Positions 17,248-26,084 of a stretch of 64,000 bases of DNA are shown here, piece by piece (within the stretch, counting starts at the first letter, position 1; every line of letters begins with the position of its first letter). The position numbers and the translations under genes are program-made. The notes below the pieces were generated by a model. It did no database searches. It saw only the letters and a list, made by a program, of their open reading frames with translations, and was not told the origin of the DNA. The DNA is from Alteromonas sp. C1M14 (GTDB lineage Bacteria; Pseudomonadota; Gammaproteobacteria; Enterobacterales; Alteromonadaceae): NCBI RefSeq assembly GCF_018860965.1, contig NZ_JAHKQF010000016.1, positions 84,446-148,445 on the forward strand, written 5' to 3'.

Positions 17248-19401
17248 TTAACCCCGACGCCAAGTATGGAACTTCTCTACCCAACGTAATAACCGTTCAG
17301 GTTGATGGGCGCGTTTCCAGTTTCCAGCGGTATATTTAGCCCCTTCAGCCCAAGTAGGATAAGCATGGATAGTTCCAAGAATTTTATTTAGACCTAAACC
17401 ATGTTTCATGGCTAATACGAACTCAGCGATTAAGTCTCCGGCATGCTCAGACACAATGGTAACCCCTAAGATCTTGTCTTTACCCGGTGGTGTAAGCACT
17501 TTAATAAACCCTTTGCCTGCGCTTTCAGCAATGGCTCTATCGAGTTCTTCAAATTCGTAGCGGGTGACTTCCACTTCGATCCCTTGCTCTTTGGCATCAC
17601 TTTCACTTAAGCCTACACGGGCCACTTCAGGATCAATAAAGGTTGTCCATGGGATCACCCGATAATCGACTTTGAATTTTTTAAAGCTGCCAAATAGGGC
17701 ATTTACTGCTGCGTACCATGCCTGATGCGCCGCCACGTGAGTAAACTGATAAGGTCCCACCACATCGCCAGCAGCAAATATATTCGGGTACAAGGTTTGT
17801 AAATATTCGTCGGTTTCAATCGTTCTATCAAACTGAATACCCAGCTCTTCAAGACCAAACCCGTTGAGACGGGCTTTACGCCCTACTGCAATAATGACTT
17901 CATCGTATGCCAGGCTGATCTCTTTGCCTTCATGTTCGACAATAAGCACCCGCTCGCCTTCATGTTGCTCAAAGCGCAATGCCTTATGCTGAGTCAATAC
18001 GTTGACACCACTTTCAGTTAACACCGTTTCCGCAAATTCGGCGACTTCTTGATCTTCCCGTCCCATTAGGCGCTCAGCCAATTCAACTTGAGTCACCTCA
18101 CTGCCTAAGCGTGAGAAGGCTTGAGCCAGTTCACATCCAATAGGGCCACCGCCAAGGACGATGAGGCGTTTAGGCGCATCTTCCAATTGACCAAAGTGTG
18201 ACCACAGGGTGTCAGACGTTAAGTAACCACTTTGCTCAATGCCAGGTAATGGCGGTACAAAGGGGCTTGCGCCTGTGGCAATCACAATATTTTTGGTTGT
18301 CAGCGTTTGTTTTTCACCGTCGTTACGCTGAATTTCCACCGTCCAAGGGTCAAGGATCCGTGCGTATCCTTTTACCACATCCACACCTAGTTCCGTGTAT
18401 CGCTCTACACTGTCATTAGGAGCAATCGCTGCTATTACATCATGTACTCGCTGCATCACTGCTTTAAAAGAAAAAGTTGGCGTAATGTTGTTCAGGCCAT
18501 ATTTTTCAGCGTTACGCATCTGTTGGGCGACTTTCGCCGTTTTAATAATCGCTTTGCTTGGTACGCAACCGTAATTTAAACAGTCTCCGCCCATTTCACC
18601 GGCTTCCACCAAGGTGACTTTCGCTTTTACCGCAGCGCCAATATAGCTGGTTACTAACCCACCCGCACCGGCACCAATGACAACCAAATTACGATCAAAT
18701 TTGGCAGGTTTTTTATATTCTTTGTAAACACGACGACCATTAACCACAGCAACAATACCTTTTGCAATCCACGGGAATATCCCGAGTAAAATAAATGACA
18801 GAATAAGACCAGGAGATAAGATCCCTGATAAACTCTCGATTTGTGCCAGTTGTGTACCAGCATTAACGTAAACGACTGTACCAGCCAACATACCAACCTG
18901 GCTCACCCAATAGAATGTGCGGGTTTTGATGCTGGTAAGACCCATAAGTAGATTAATCAGAAAAAACGGAAATACTGGTAACAATCGCAATGTAAACAGA
19001 TAAAAAGCGCCCTGCTTTTCAACCCCTTCATCAATGCGTTTTAGCTTGTCACCAAAACGTTGTCTAACGGTATCTCGCAAAATAAACCGAGCCACCAAAA
19101 ACGCTAGCGTTGCACCTAAAGACGACGCAAAAGAAACAATGATCAGCCCTTGTAATAAGCCGAATAACGCGCCTGCTGCCAAGGTTAAAATGGCAGCTCC
19201 CGGCAACGAGAGGGCGGTAACCGCCACGTACAAGGCAAAGAAAATACCAATGCTAAGCAAAGGGTTTTCAGCAATACTGGCCTGAAAGTTAGCTAAGGAG
19301 GCCTTCATGCCATCCAAAGTCAGATAGGTATTTAAATCAAAATAGAAAAAACCAACAACAACTGCGGCAATAAGCGCAATCAACGCGAACTTCTTATACA
19401 T
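17248..19401 (-). CDS. TVP38 (VTT) membrane domain fused to FAD disulfide reductase
   Basis: A 717-residue fusion. Residues 1-225 form a TVP38/TMEM64 (VTT) membrane domain with the SLPGAAILTLAAGALFG and FLINLLMGLT segments. Residues 236-717 form a flavoprotein disulfide reductase: dinucleotide fold VIGAGAGGLV near 241-250, redox pair C274 and C279 in GGDCLNYGCVPSK, NAD-binding GGGPIGCELAQ, FAD motif FAAGDVVG and the HAYPTWAE catalytic histidine. It resembles mercuric reductase but lacks the C-terminal Cys pair, so mercury detoxification is unlikely. The TVP38 half may place the reductase at the membrane to act on a lipid or quinone-linked disulfide. It is the first gene of the operon. Confidence 0.9.
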   Translation of the reverse strand: MYKKFALIALIAAVVVGFFYFDLNTYLTLDGMKASLANFQASIAENPLLSIGIFFALYVAVTALSLPGAAILTLAAGALFGLLQGLIIVSFASSLGATLAFLVARFILRDTVRQRFGDKLKRIDEGVEKQGAFYLFTLRLLPVFPFFLINLLMGLTSIKTRTFYWVSQVGMLAGTVVYVNAGTQLAQIESLSGILSPGLILSFILLGIFPWIAKGIVAVVNGRRVYKEYKKPAKFDRNLVVIGAGAGGLVTSYIGAAVKAKVTLVEAGEMGGDCLNYGCVPSKAIIKTAKVAQQMRNAEKYGLNNITPTFSFKAVMQRVHDVIAAIAPNDSVERYTELGVDVVKGYARILDPWTVEIQRNDGEKQTLTTKNIVIATGASPFVPPLPGIEQSGYLTSDTLWSHFGQLEDAPKRLIVLGGGPIGCELAQAFSRLGSEVTQVELAERLMGREDQEVAEFAETVLTESGVNVLTQHKALRFEQHEGERVLIVEHEGKEISLAYDEVIIAVGRKARLNGFGLEELGIQFDRTIETDEYLQTLYPNIFAAGDVVGPYQFTHVAAHQAWYAAVNALFGSFKKFKVDYRVIPWTTFIDPEVARVGLSESDAKEQGIEVEVTRYEFEELDRAIAESAGKGFIKVLTPPGKDKILGVTIVSEHAGDLIAEFVLAMKHGLGLNKILGTIHAYPTWAEGAKYTAGNWKRAHQPERLLRWVEKFHTWRRG

Positions 19402-19422
19402 TTTTATTACTCCACTGTGCGC

Positions 19423-21789
19423 TTAAAACGCGTATTGCATACTCGCTTGTAGATGTCTGGGTAAATTGGGCATCACCAAGGTAGCGCCAAAATACCCCCC
19501 TTCGAACACGGGTTGCCAATTTTCCTCATCGGTTACATTCAGCACATCTAAGCGTACGCTAAGCGCTGGACTAACCTGATAATTGGCATTAACGTCGACA
19601 TTAATTTGATCACGTATTTGTACCGTGCCAAGAAAATCTAACGGAAACGATTTAGTATATTGACCGGACGCACCCACTAAAACTTTCTCGGATATGTGCC
19701 AGGCGGCATTAAAAGAAACAATTTGCTCCGGAACACCTTGAATTCGGTTATCTGAAGCGGCAAATGTAGTAAATGACGGCGAACCAATCCCCGTACCTTG
19801 AATGATGTCTGGGCGCGAGTTATCAAACGCATCCGCCACTTGTGAGGTATCCTGAAATGACACCGAATCATCAAAGCGAGCGTCTAGATAACTGTAGCTT
19901 CCATTTATCCAAAATGTATCATTTTGATAAAATGCTTGTAGCTCAACACCTTGAGACTTTATCCCGCTGTTGCTGCCGTCGCGGTTACGTAAACTACGGG
20001 TTTGGTCAAACAAAGCGGCTTCAGCATACCAATTGTCGTCAGGCGCATATTTAATGCCCACTTCATAGAGGCGGTTTTCGGTAGCAAAATTCAGCGGATT
20101 AATCAGATTATCGGCACCTAATGCCGTGCCCCCCGCCATGCTGTTGGAGGTGGCTTCATTTTCTGATAGCGCGGCATAAATATTCAATGCATTGCTGAGT
20201 TTATAGGACGCACTTAATTGGTAGCTTAGCAAGGTATCGCTATGGCTATCCGATGCCGCCACCACATCTTCTGGCGCCAGTGGGTCGTTAGCGGTAACGT
20301 CGTAATAATCAATACGCACCCCAGCAATGGTGGAGAAGCGATGGGTCCATTGGGAACGCTGTTGTAATACCAGCCCTGTTTGCCACGTCGTAGAATCGGT
20401 GGTATCTGACAAATTATAGTCCCCCGTTCCATCGCCGTCTAAATCATATTGACCACCGGGTGATACATACACATTCGGCCGCAGTTCGATTAGCCTAACT
20501 TTTTGTTCATCGGTCAGAGGGATCACCCGGTTTGACAATGGGCCGGTGAGATCCACAGGGTTATCTGCCTCAGTGGTAAATTGGCTATATCCCAGCACAT
20601 CGTTATACCGCAGTGATACGCCGAGGGTGGTAATTTGGTTTTTATTGTATCTGAAGTCTAACTCTGTACGATTTTCAAAGGTACTGGCGCCGTCAATGAT
20701 TTCCACGAAGCTATTGGTGGCGATTTCTTCACGATTGAGGTACTGAAAATAAGTAATATTTCTTAACGTAACCGTGTCGTTAACTTCATGAATAAGTTTG
20801 CTGCGTAGTAATGTAGTGTCTGCATGATTGATATCGTCAGGGTGGGTGTACACCAAACTACGAGAAATCACTACTTCACCGGTGGGAGAAATAATACTGC
20901 CTGCAGCAGGCACAGTACTACCGTTACTTTGCACACCCTGCCCGGTAATATATAAGTTATGGTCAATGAGGGCTTGTGTTGGTCGATTTATGCCTGCAAT
21001 GTCAGGATAGTCAGCATTATAATATTCAGCACTGAGATCCCAGCGGCTATCATCAGAAGGGGCATAGCGATAGGCAACAAAAACATTTTGGCTTTTCTGA
21101 CTGGCGTAATCAAAAAAACTCCCCTGATCCAGCCTTTCGGCACTAACACGAATACCGTGCTTACCTTCCTCGATGGCAGTACCTATATCCACACTGGCAG
21201 AGTATTGATCCCAACGACCTGCTCGCAATGCAATTTCGCCCGACGTGCCAGACAAAGGGGCCGTTTTGGTTTGCAAATTAACAAAACCACCATTTCGTTG
21301 GGTGCTTCCGAACAAAACTGGCGAAGGTCCTTTAACCACATCGATTTGTTCCACACTATTAAAAGATAGTGGCAAACCAAACCCGTTGTTTCCTGCTTGT
21401 CGTCTTATACCATCTTGAAATAGCTCTCCTAATTGACCTCTAATACTGGGTAAACTAGGGGTGCCAAATCCGCTAGAGGCATAGGCATTGGGGGCAATTT
21501 TAGCGATATCATGAATAGTACTGATGTTCAGCGCCTCTATCATTTCTGCTGACAAAGACGTCACCGAACGGGGCACATCAAAGGCACTCAAACCAGGGCC
21601 AAATATGCCACTCAATTCATTATCATTAGGATTAAAGCTAGGCATCCTTTGTTGACTACCTACCACTTCAATCAGTTCTATGTCATCACTCGTGGCGACC
21701 TCCTGGGCATTAACAGCGTAACTAACAATGAGTGCGAGACTCGACAATGCCATCCCCCTGCTAATCAAACACCTTTTTAAATACGCCAC
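19423..21789 (-). CDS. TonB-dependent outer membrane receptor
   Basis: A 788-residue receptor. The start is GTG at 21787-21789, followed by a signal peptide (MALSSLALIVSYAVNAQ preceded by basic residues). A plug domain follows with SVTSLSAEMIEALNISTIHDIAKIAPN, LPSIRGQ and VEQIDVVKGPSPVLFGSTQRNGGFVN. The beta-barrel ends in MQYAF, the aromatic terminus needed for outer membrane insertion. The plug resembles siderophore receptors more than sugar receptors, but the ligand is unknown. It lies 22 bases before the TVP38-reductase gene on the same strand, so it may be the first gene of that transcript. I saw no Fur box or riboswitch upstream. Confidence 0.9.
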   Translation of the reverse strand: MAYLKRCLISRGMALSSLALIVSYAVNAQEVATSDDIELIEVVGSQQRMPSFNPNDNELSGIFGPGLSAFDVPRSVTSLSAEMIEALNISTIHDIAKIAPNAYASSGFGTPSLPSIRGQLGELFQDGIRRQAGNNGFGLPLSFNSVEQIDVVKGPSPVLFGSTQRNGGFVNLQTKTAPLSGTSGEIALRAGRWDQYSASVDIGTAIEEGKHGIRVSAERLDQGSFFDYASQKSQNVFVAYRYAPSDDSRWDLSAEYYNADYPDIAGINRPTQALIDHNLYITGQGVQSNGSTVPAAGSIISPTGEVVISRSLVYTHPDDINHADTTLLRSKLIHEVNDTVTLRNITYFQYLNREEIATNSFVEIIDGASTFENRTELDFRYNKNQITTLGVSLRYNDVLGYSQFTTEADNPVDLTGPLSNRVIPLTDEQKVRLIELRPNVYVSPGGQYDLDGDGTGDYNLSDTTDSTTWQTGLVLQQRSQWTHRFSTIAGVRIDYYDVTANDPLAPEDVVAASDSHSDTLLSYQLSASYKLSNALNIYAALSENEATSNSMAGGTALGADNLINPLNFATENRLYEVGIKYAPDDNWYAEAALFDQTRSLRNRDGSNSGIKSQGVELQAFYQNDTFWINGSYSYLDARFDDSVSFQDTSQVADAFDNSRPDIIQGTGIGSPSFTTFAASDNRIQGVPEQIVSFNAAWHISEKVLVGASGQYTKSFPLDFLGTVQIRDQINVDVNANYQVSPALSVRLDVLNVTDEENWQPVFEGGYFGATLVMPNLPRHLQASMQYAF

Positions 21790-21952
21790 AGTTAATACCC
21801 TTACATTTTTTTACTTTTCGATTCATTGTTCATAAAGACCTTCCCCTGTCTTAATAACTTTCAGTATGGTTAAAAATTCTTTTTACGCGAATTTTGAAAT
21901 AAAAAACCTGTCCGCCCGTTCTATATAAACTTCATTCACCATAGGAAAATTT

Positions 21953-22378
21953 ATGCAATCACATCCCTCTAACTTGCAACATCCCCTGGCTTCACGATTA
22001 AGCTGGGCTTTGTTAGCTATTCGCCTTTCGCTTTTTCTTGTCATGTTCGTTTGGACATTAGACAAATTTGTAAACCCAGCCCACGGGGCTCGCGTTTTTG
22101 AAGTCTTTTACGGTATTGGTGGTGTACCCGAAATCGCTGTATACATTTTAGGCGCAGTACAACTGGTATTGGTGTTTTCTTTTCTGGCTGGCATTGCGAA
22201 ACGTTGGACTTATGGTCTGATTTTCCTATTGCACGGAGGCTCAACCCTCTCCGCTATTAATCTGTACTTTGATGCATTTCATAACTTGTTATTTTTTGCC
22301 GCTTGGCCAATGTGGGCAGCCTGTTTTACCTTGTATTTCTTACGAGATGCAGACACCCGCTTTACCCTAGGTAAATAG
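21953..22378 (+). CDS. DoxX-like integral membrane protein
   Basis: A 141-residue protein with four hydrophobic segments (about 15-40, 60-80, 85-105 and 110-130). The layout and the R-L-S-L-F-L-V-M-F-V-W-T-L-D-K-F start resemble the DoxX/DoxD-like family, which includes thiosulfate-quinone oxidoreductase subunits and proteins of unknown function. It is divergent from the TonB receptor, with a shared 163-base upstream region. The function is not known. Confidence 0.72.
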   Translation: MQSHPSNLQHPLASRLSWALLAIRLSLFLVMFVWTLDKFVNPAHGARVFEVFYGIGGVPEIAVYILGAVQLVLVFSFLAGIAKRWTYGLIFLLHGGSTLSAINLYFDAFHNLLFFAAWPMWAACFTLYFLRDADTRFTLGK

Positions 22379-22399
22379 ACTTTACATCTATATTTCATT

Positions 22400-22436
22400 A
22401 CCCCGAGTTTCATTTAGGTATACTGATACTCGGGGT
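22400..22436. terminator. Possible hairpin after DoxX-like gene
   Basis: Nine-base stem ACCCCGAGT / ACTCGGGGT with a 19-base loop, 22 bases after the stop codon. There is no U-run, so its role as a terminator is doubtful. The rest of the interval up to 22672 shows nothing I can identify. Confidence 0.4.
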
Positions 22437-22672
22437 TATTGTCGTTACCCTATCGTGCACCCGCCCCCAAAGAGGTGTCAGTTAAAGGTGACACTTTGCC
22501 TCGATTTATTATCTCAGCGCCCCGCTTTCAAGTATTTTTTATAGTAAACTTAATAACATAGAGTCAGTGGCGTAACTATTGCTTAAACTAAGGCTATAGT
22601 TAACTTAATTTTTATAATTAGCTTTCTTCGATAGAAAAAAACGAAGAGATAACGGGATATCAGGAGTAAAAA

Positions 22673-23248
22673 ATGGGCGTACAATCATCTTTTTGGCAAC
22701 GTGTGGCAATTATTGCTGTCACCCTTAGTCTTGCCAGTTGCGCTTCCATGGGCACGGGTACTATCTCTGAAAAAAGAGAAGCCATTTTAACCATGCAAGA
22801 CACCGCATTAGCGCAGTTATTTAAGGAAAAGCCCGATACCAAAGCTCAATTGCAAAACGCGCCCGGCTTTGCGGTATTCAGTAATGCCAACGTGAATGTT
22901 ATTTTTCTTGCCGCTGGCACAGGTTATGGGGTGGTAAATAATAATCACACTGGCCAAAAAACGTATATGAATATGGCAGAGGGCGGCGTTGGCCTGGGGA
23001 TTGGCGCAAAAGATTATCGCATCGTTATGGTTTTCCATACTCGCAAAGCTATGAATTATTTTATTGAACAAGGATGGACGGCTGGCGGCAATGCCGATGT
23101 CACTGCTAAGGCTGGTAACAAAGGCGTCGCGTATAATGGCGAGGGTTATTTCGGTGATGTTACCGTTTATACCATGACTGAAAGCGGCTTAGCACTACAA
23201 GCAACGGTAAAAGGCACTAAGTTTTGGGTAGATAGTGCACTTAATTAA
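22673..23248 (+). CDS. SYLF-domain lipoprotein
   Basis: A 191-residue protein behind GGAGTAAAAA. Its lipobox is LASC near residue 22, so it is lipidated. The SYLF (Ysc84) domain follows: an opening helix, AQLQNAPGFAVFSNANVNVIFLAAGTGYGVVNN, YMNMAEGGVGLGIGAKDYRIVMVF and a C-terminal strand pattern. SYLF domains bind phosphoinositides or other lipids in eukaryotes; in bacteria they occur as exported proteins of unknown role. No partner gene is adjacent. Confidence 0.82.
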   Translation: MGVQSSFWQRVAIIAVTLSLASCASMGTGTISEKREAILTMQDTALAQLFKEKPDTKAQLQNAPGFAVFSNANVNVIFLAAGTGYGVVNNNHTGQKTYMNMAEGGVGLGIGAKDYRIVMVFHTRKAMNYFIEQGWTAGGNADVTAKAGNKGVAYNGEGYFGDVTVYTMTESGLALQATVKGTKFWVDSALN

Positions 23249-23581
23249 TACCGGGTTGTGAGTACAATCCTCGTTCCCCCTCATTTTCACTCATCTTTGC
23301 CTAAGCATTGGCTTAGGCAAAGGTCTATATAAGACCAATAGCTTATATGCACATGTAAATACAATGTTACCAATGTGAAAAACTCTATTTCCCCACACAT
23401 CTCTCTGCAGTCATATACCACAACGGATAAAGTCGTCTGCACCAATGCCTTGTATTTTCTCAGACTATAAAAGCACCAAATATGTATTAATTAGGTTAAA
23501 TTATTAACACAATAATAACTTTCATAACTTTTTTTGTACTTTAGTATGCCGGTAGTCAAGATTGAAGCCCATGGAGTAGCA
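23249..23581. other. 333-base intergenic region with hairpins
   Basis: It lies between the SYLF gene and the DUF3360 gene. It holds a 12-base perfect stem at 23295-23322 (CTTTGCCTAAGC / GCTTAGGCAAAG, ATTG loop), immediately followed by a second, smaller palindrome at 23322-23336 (GGTCT-ATATA-AGACC). Neither is followed by a U-run. The rest is AT-rich up to the ribosome binding site before 23582, with no gene. Confidence 0.6.
23295..23322. terminator. 12-bp hairpin after SYLF gene
   Basis: Perfect 12-base stem with a four-base ATTG loop, 47 bases beyond the SYLF stop. There is no U-run on either side, so it may be an mRNA 3'-end stabiliser or Rho-linked stop and not a classical terminator. 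Confidence 0.45.
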
Positions 23582-25096
23582 ATGACTACCAACAACACAT
23601 CTACCGAACAGGCTGGTAGAGACACGATCAACAGTGCGTCATCCGTCGACGATAATTATCAAAGTAAACACCGTTCAAGTGCTTCATTTGAATCTCGCGA
23701 CGACTATTTATGTCACGAATTGCAAATCATGTCTCCGAAACGTTGGCGGCCTAATTGGCCATTTAAAGATTACCGATTTGAATGGGAAGACACGATCCCA
23801 GCCATGGCAGCAACCATAGGCAAGGTAGTCATGGTAGGGGCCATCGCAGCCACTTTTGCAGGCCCTCTAGGATTAGGCGATTCTTTCGTACTGGAGAATG
23901 TCAGGTATGAATTAATCATTGTTGCCTTTTTCATTGTTTTATTTTCTGGATTTATTTTACCTACTGCGAATCTGGCAGGTACCCACGGTCCACTCATTCC
24001 CCTGATCCCCTTAGTGGTTGCCGCCGGCGGTCACCCCATGGCATTTGGCCTATTAATCGGCATCTTTGGCTTTCTATTGGCAATAAGTAAAGGCGGGAGT
24101 TTGCTGGCCAACCTTACCAGTAAAGGTGTTTGCGGCGGATTGCTTCTTTACTTAGGTTTTATTGGCACAACATCGCAGGTTAAAAAACTCTTCGCGTGGT
24201 CAGAGGGAATTGGCATGTCCCACATTTCCTTTGTGGTCATCGCCTGCACGATTATTTTGTATGCCCTGTTAGAACACTGGAAAAAACGCTGGTTAGCTGT
24301 GCCATTAAGTTGCTTACTTGGTGGCGGTTTAGCCTTTGCTATGGGGGCGCCCTTTGAGTTTCATACAAGCCCTGGTTTTCCCAATATCAACCCCATGTAT
24401 TGGTGGGGTGAAAACACCGGCTGGATGTTAGGCTTACCCAGTGCCGAAAGTTTTATTGTTGTGCTACCTTTTGCCGTATTAGCGGTGGCGATGTGGTCGC
24501 CCGATTTTCTGGGACATCAGGTGTTCCAAAAAATCAGTTACCCTGCTCGCACTGAAAAAGTACAAATGGATATAGACGACACCATGGTCAGTGCCTCAGC
24601 GCGCCAAACCGTCGGGTCTATTTTAGGTGGAGCCAACTTTGCGTCCTCTTGGGGAACCTACATTGTACCCGCGGCGATTGCTAAACGCCCCATCCCGGCA
24701 GGCGCTTTACTCACCGCCTTATTCTGTGTTGTTGCCGGCATTTGGGGCTACCCAATGGATCTTGCTATTTGGGAACCGGTGTTATGCGTTGCGCTAGTGG
24801 TAGGTGTGTTTATTCCACTACTTGAGGCCGGTATGGAAATGACCCGCGAGGGCAAAACAACCCAGTCCGCCGCCATCGTGGTATTTGCTTCATCTTTGGT
24901 CAATCCCGCTTTCGGATGGTCTTTGACCATGTTACTCGATAACCTAGGTTTAATTGGTTGTAAAGATAGAAGCGCGGAACTAAGTCGCGCCAGTCGTTGG
25001 ATCATACCTGGCATCATGTTTTTTGTACTTACCGCCGTTATGGCACTGGTGGGCTTATTGCCGGGTATTCCAGCCATTTTGGAAAACTTCAGATAG
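23582..25096 (+). CDS. DUF3360 family membrane permease
   Basis: The start is taken at ATG 23582 (MTTNNTSTEQ) behind GGAG with a five-base gap. TTG 23534 and ATG 23546 upstream in the same frame lack a binding site. The 504-residue product has a soluble, Ser/Asp-rich N-terminal tail of about 60 residues, then MSPKRWRPNWPFKDYRFEW and about eleven membrane helices. It matches the DUF3360 family of Vibrio and Alteromonas, distantly related to SulP-type or nucleobase permeases. The substrate is unknown. A strong terminator follows, so it is transcribed alone. Confidence 0.85.
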   Translation: MTTNNTSTEQAGRDTINSASSVDDNYQSKHRSSASFESRDDYLCHELQIMSPKRWRPNWPFKDYRFEWEDTIPAMAATIGKVVMVGAIAATFAGPLGLGDSFVLENVRYELIIVAFFIVLFSGFILPTANLAGTHGPLIPLIPLVVAAGGHPMAFGLLIGIFGFLLAISKGGSLLANLTSKGVCGGLLLYLGFIGTTSQVKKLFAWSEGIGMSHISFVVIACTIILYALLEHWKKRWLAVPLSCLLGGGLAFAMGAPFEFHTSPGFPNINPMYWWGENTGWMLGLPSAESFIVVLPFAVLAVAMWSPDFLGHQVFQKISYPARTEKVQMDIDDTMVSASARQTVGSILGGANFASSWGTYIVPAAIAKRPIPAGALLTALFCVVAGIWGYPMDLAIWEPVLCVALVVGVFIPLLEAGMEMTREGKTTQSAAIVVFASSLVNPAFGWSLTMLLDNLGLIGCKDRSAELSRASRWIIPGIMFFVLTAVMALVGLLPGIPAILENFR

Positions 25097-25119
25097 CATC
25101 AACTGCCCTATCCTCTCTT

Positions 25120-25148
25120 AAAAGCCAGAGCTTCGTCTCTGGCTTTTT
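25120..25148 (+). terminator. Rho-independent terminator after DUF3360 gene
   Basis: Eleven-base stem AAAAGCCAGAG / CTCTGGCTTTT with a six-base loop and five T residues at the end. It separates this gene from the arsenic operon. Confidence 0.88.
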
Positions 25149-25202
25149 GCTATTCAAGCCGGTTTTAATGGCAATGATTGGTTATGACGACTTATAGCGG
25201 CA

Positions 25203-25258
25203 TTGACATACCCATCATCACATGCAAATATTCACATATGTAATTTAAAACATATGTG
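25203..25258 (+). promoter_or_regulatory. ars promoter and ArsR operator
   Basis: A consensus -35 box TTGACA lies at 25203-25208; about 17 bases on, a weak -10 (AAATAT) lies around 25226-25231. Right after it is a perfect inverted repeat, CACATATG (25233-25240) and CATATGTG (25251-25258), separated by ten bases and ending 5 bases before the arsR ATG. The site and position match an operator that ArsR would occupy to block its own transcription until arsenite binds. Confidence 0.75.
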
Positions 25259-25263
25259 GATAT

Positions 25264-25599
25264 ATGAATCCCACTCAATTTTTTAAATGTCTGTCCGATG
25301 AGTCCAGACTTAAATCTGTGCTACTTATACACCAGTTTAATGAGGCCTGTGTGTGTGAGTTAATGGAAGCACTGGCAATGGATCAACCCAAAACATCCCG
25401 TCATCTCGCCTCCCTTCGCAAATGCAATATTTTACTTGATGAGCGCCGAGGGAAATGGGTGTACTACCGTCTTCATCCCGAATTACCCCAATGGGCCTAT
25501 GAGGTCATCGCGAAAACCGCCGCGGGTACGGATTCGTTTATATCTAATGCTGCCGTCAAATTTAAACAATGCCAAATAAAACGCAACGACTGCTGTTAA
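25264..25599 (+). CDS. arsR: ArsR-family arsenite-responsive repressor
   Basis: A 111-residue winged-helix regulator. The metalloid-binding pair is in EACVCELMEAL near residues 30-40, the alpha-3 helix site of ArsR proteins. The recognition helix follows (QPKTSRHLASLRKCNIL) and the wing is ERRGKWVYYRLHPE. A second Cys is present in KCNIL and the C-terminus is Cys-rich (CQIKRNDCC), which could add a ligand. The start overlaps the operator region. It is followed 11 bases later by arsC. Confidence 0.93.
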   Translation: MNPTQFFKCLSDESRLKSVLLIHQFNEACVCELMEALAMDQPKTSRHLASLRKCNILLDERRGKWVYYRLHPELPQWAYEVIAKTAAGTDSFISNAAVKFKQCQIKRNDCC

Positions 25600-25610
25600 C
25601 AGGAAACCTT

Positions 25611-26084
25611 ATGAAGATTCTTTTTATTTGTACCCACAATCGCTGCAGAAGCATTCTTTCTGAAGCTATTACCAATAAAATTGCTGGCGGTGTCATTGAT
25701 GCGCGCAGTGCAGGCAGTCAGCCTGTGGGCGAAGTCCACCCACTATCGGTTAAGTATCTTCAACAAACCGGATATCCAACCGACAGCTTAAAAAGCCAAT
25801 CATGGGACGAGTTTGAAGATTTTCATGCCGATGTGGTGATCACCGTATGTGATGCTGCCGCCGGTGAAGCCTGCCCAGTTTGGTTTGGAAAAAGCATCAA
25901 AGTCCACTGGGGTTTAGCAGATCCTTCAAAAATCGAAGGCAGTGAAGAAGACGTAAAAACGGCGTTTTTAAACACCATTAAAATTATTGAACAACGCGCA
26001 ACTAAATTAGCCAAAATTGCCACACAAGATCTCGATACGGCCTCGCTAAAAGTCGCGTTAAATGACTTAGGAGCCCAGTCGTAA
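25611..26084 (+). CDS. arsC: Arsenate reductase, LMW-phosphatase type
   Basis: The start is ATG 25611 behind AGGAAACCTT; an upstream in-frame start at 25569 is inside arsR and unlikely. The 157-residue enzyme reduces arsenate to arsenite. The P-loop is CTHNRCRS, C7 to R13, the CX5R motif of low-molecular-weight phosphatase-like reductases. A further cysteine pair in [14 protein letters not shown] holds the resolving disulfide relay. This is the thioredoxin-type ArsC, not the glutaredoxin-type of E. coli. It is followed by arsH with a one-base overlap. Confidence 0.92.
   Translation: MKILFICTHNRCRSILSEAITNKIAGGVIDARSAGSQPVGEVHPLSVKYLQQTGYPTDSLKSQSWDEFEDFHADVVITVCDAAAGEACPVWFGKSIKVHWGLADPSKIEGSEEDVKTAFLNTIKIIEQRATKLAKIATQDLDTASLKVALNDLGAQS

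Noticed and set aside
17248..19401. Mercury resistance gene merA
   Set aside because: C-terminal cysteine pair and metal-binding N-terminal domain are missing and no mer genes are near.
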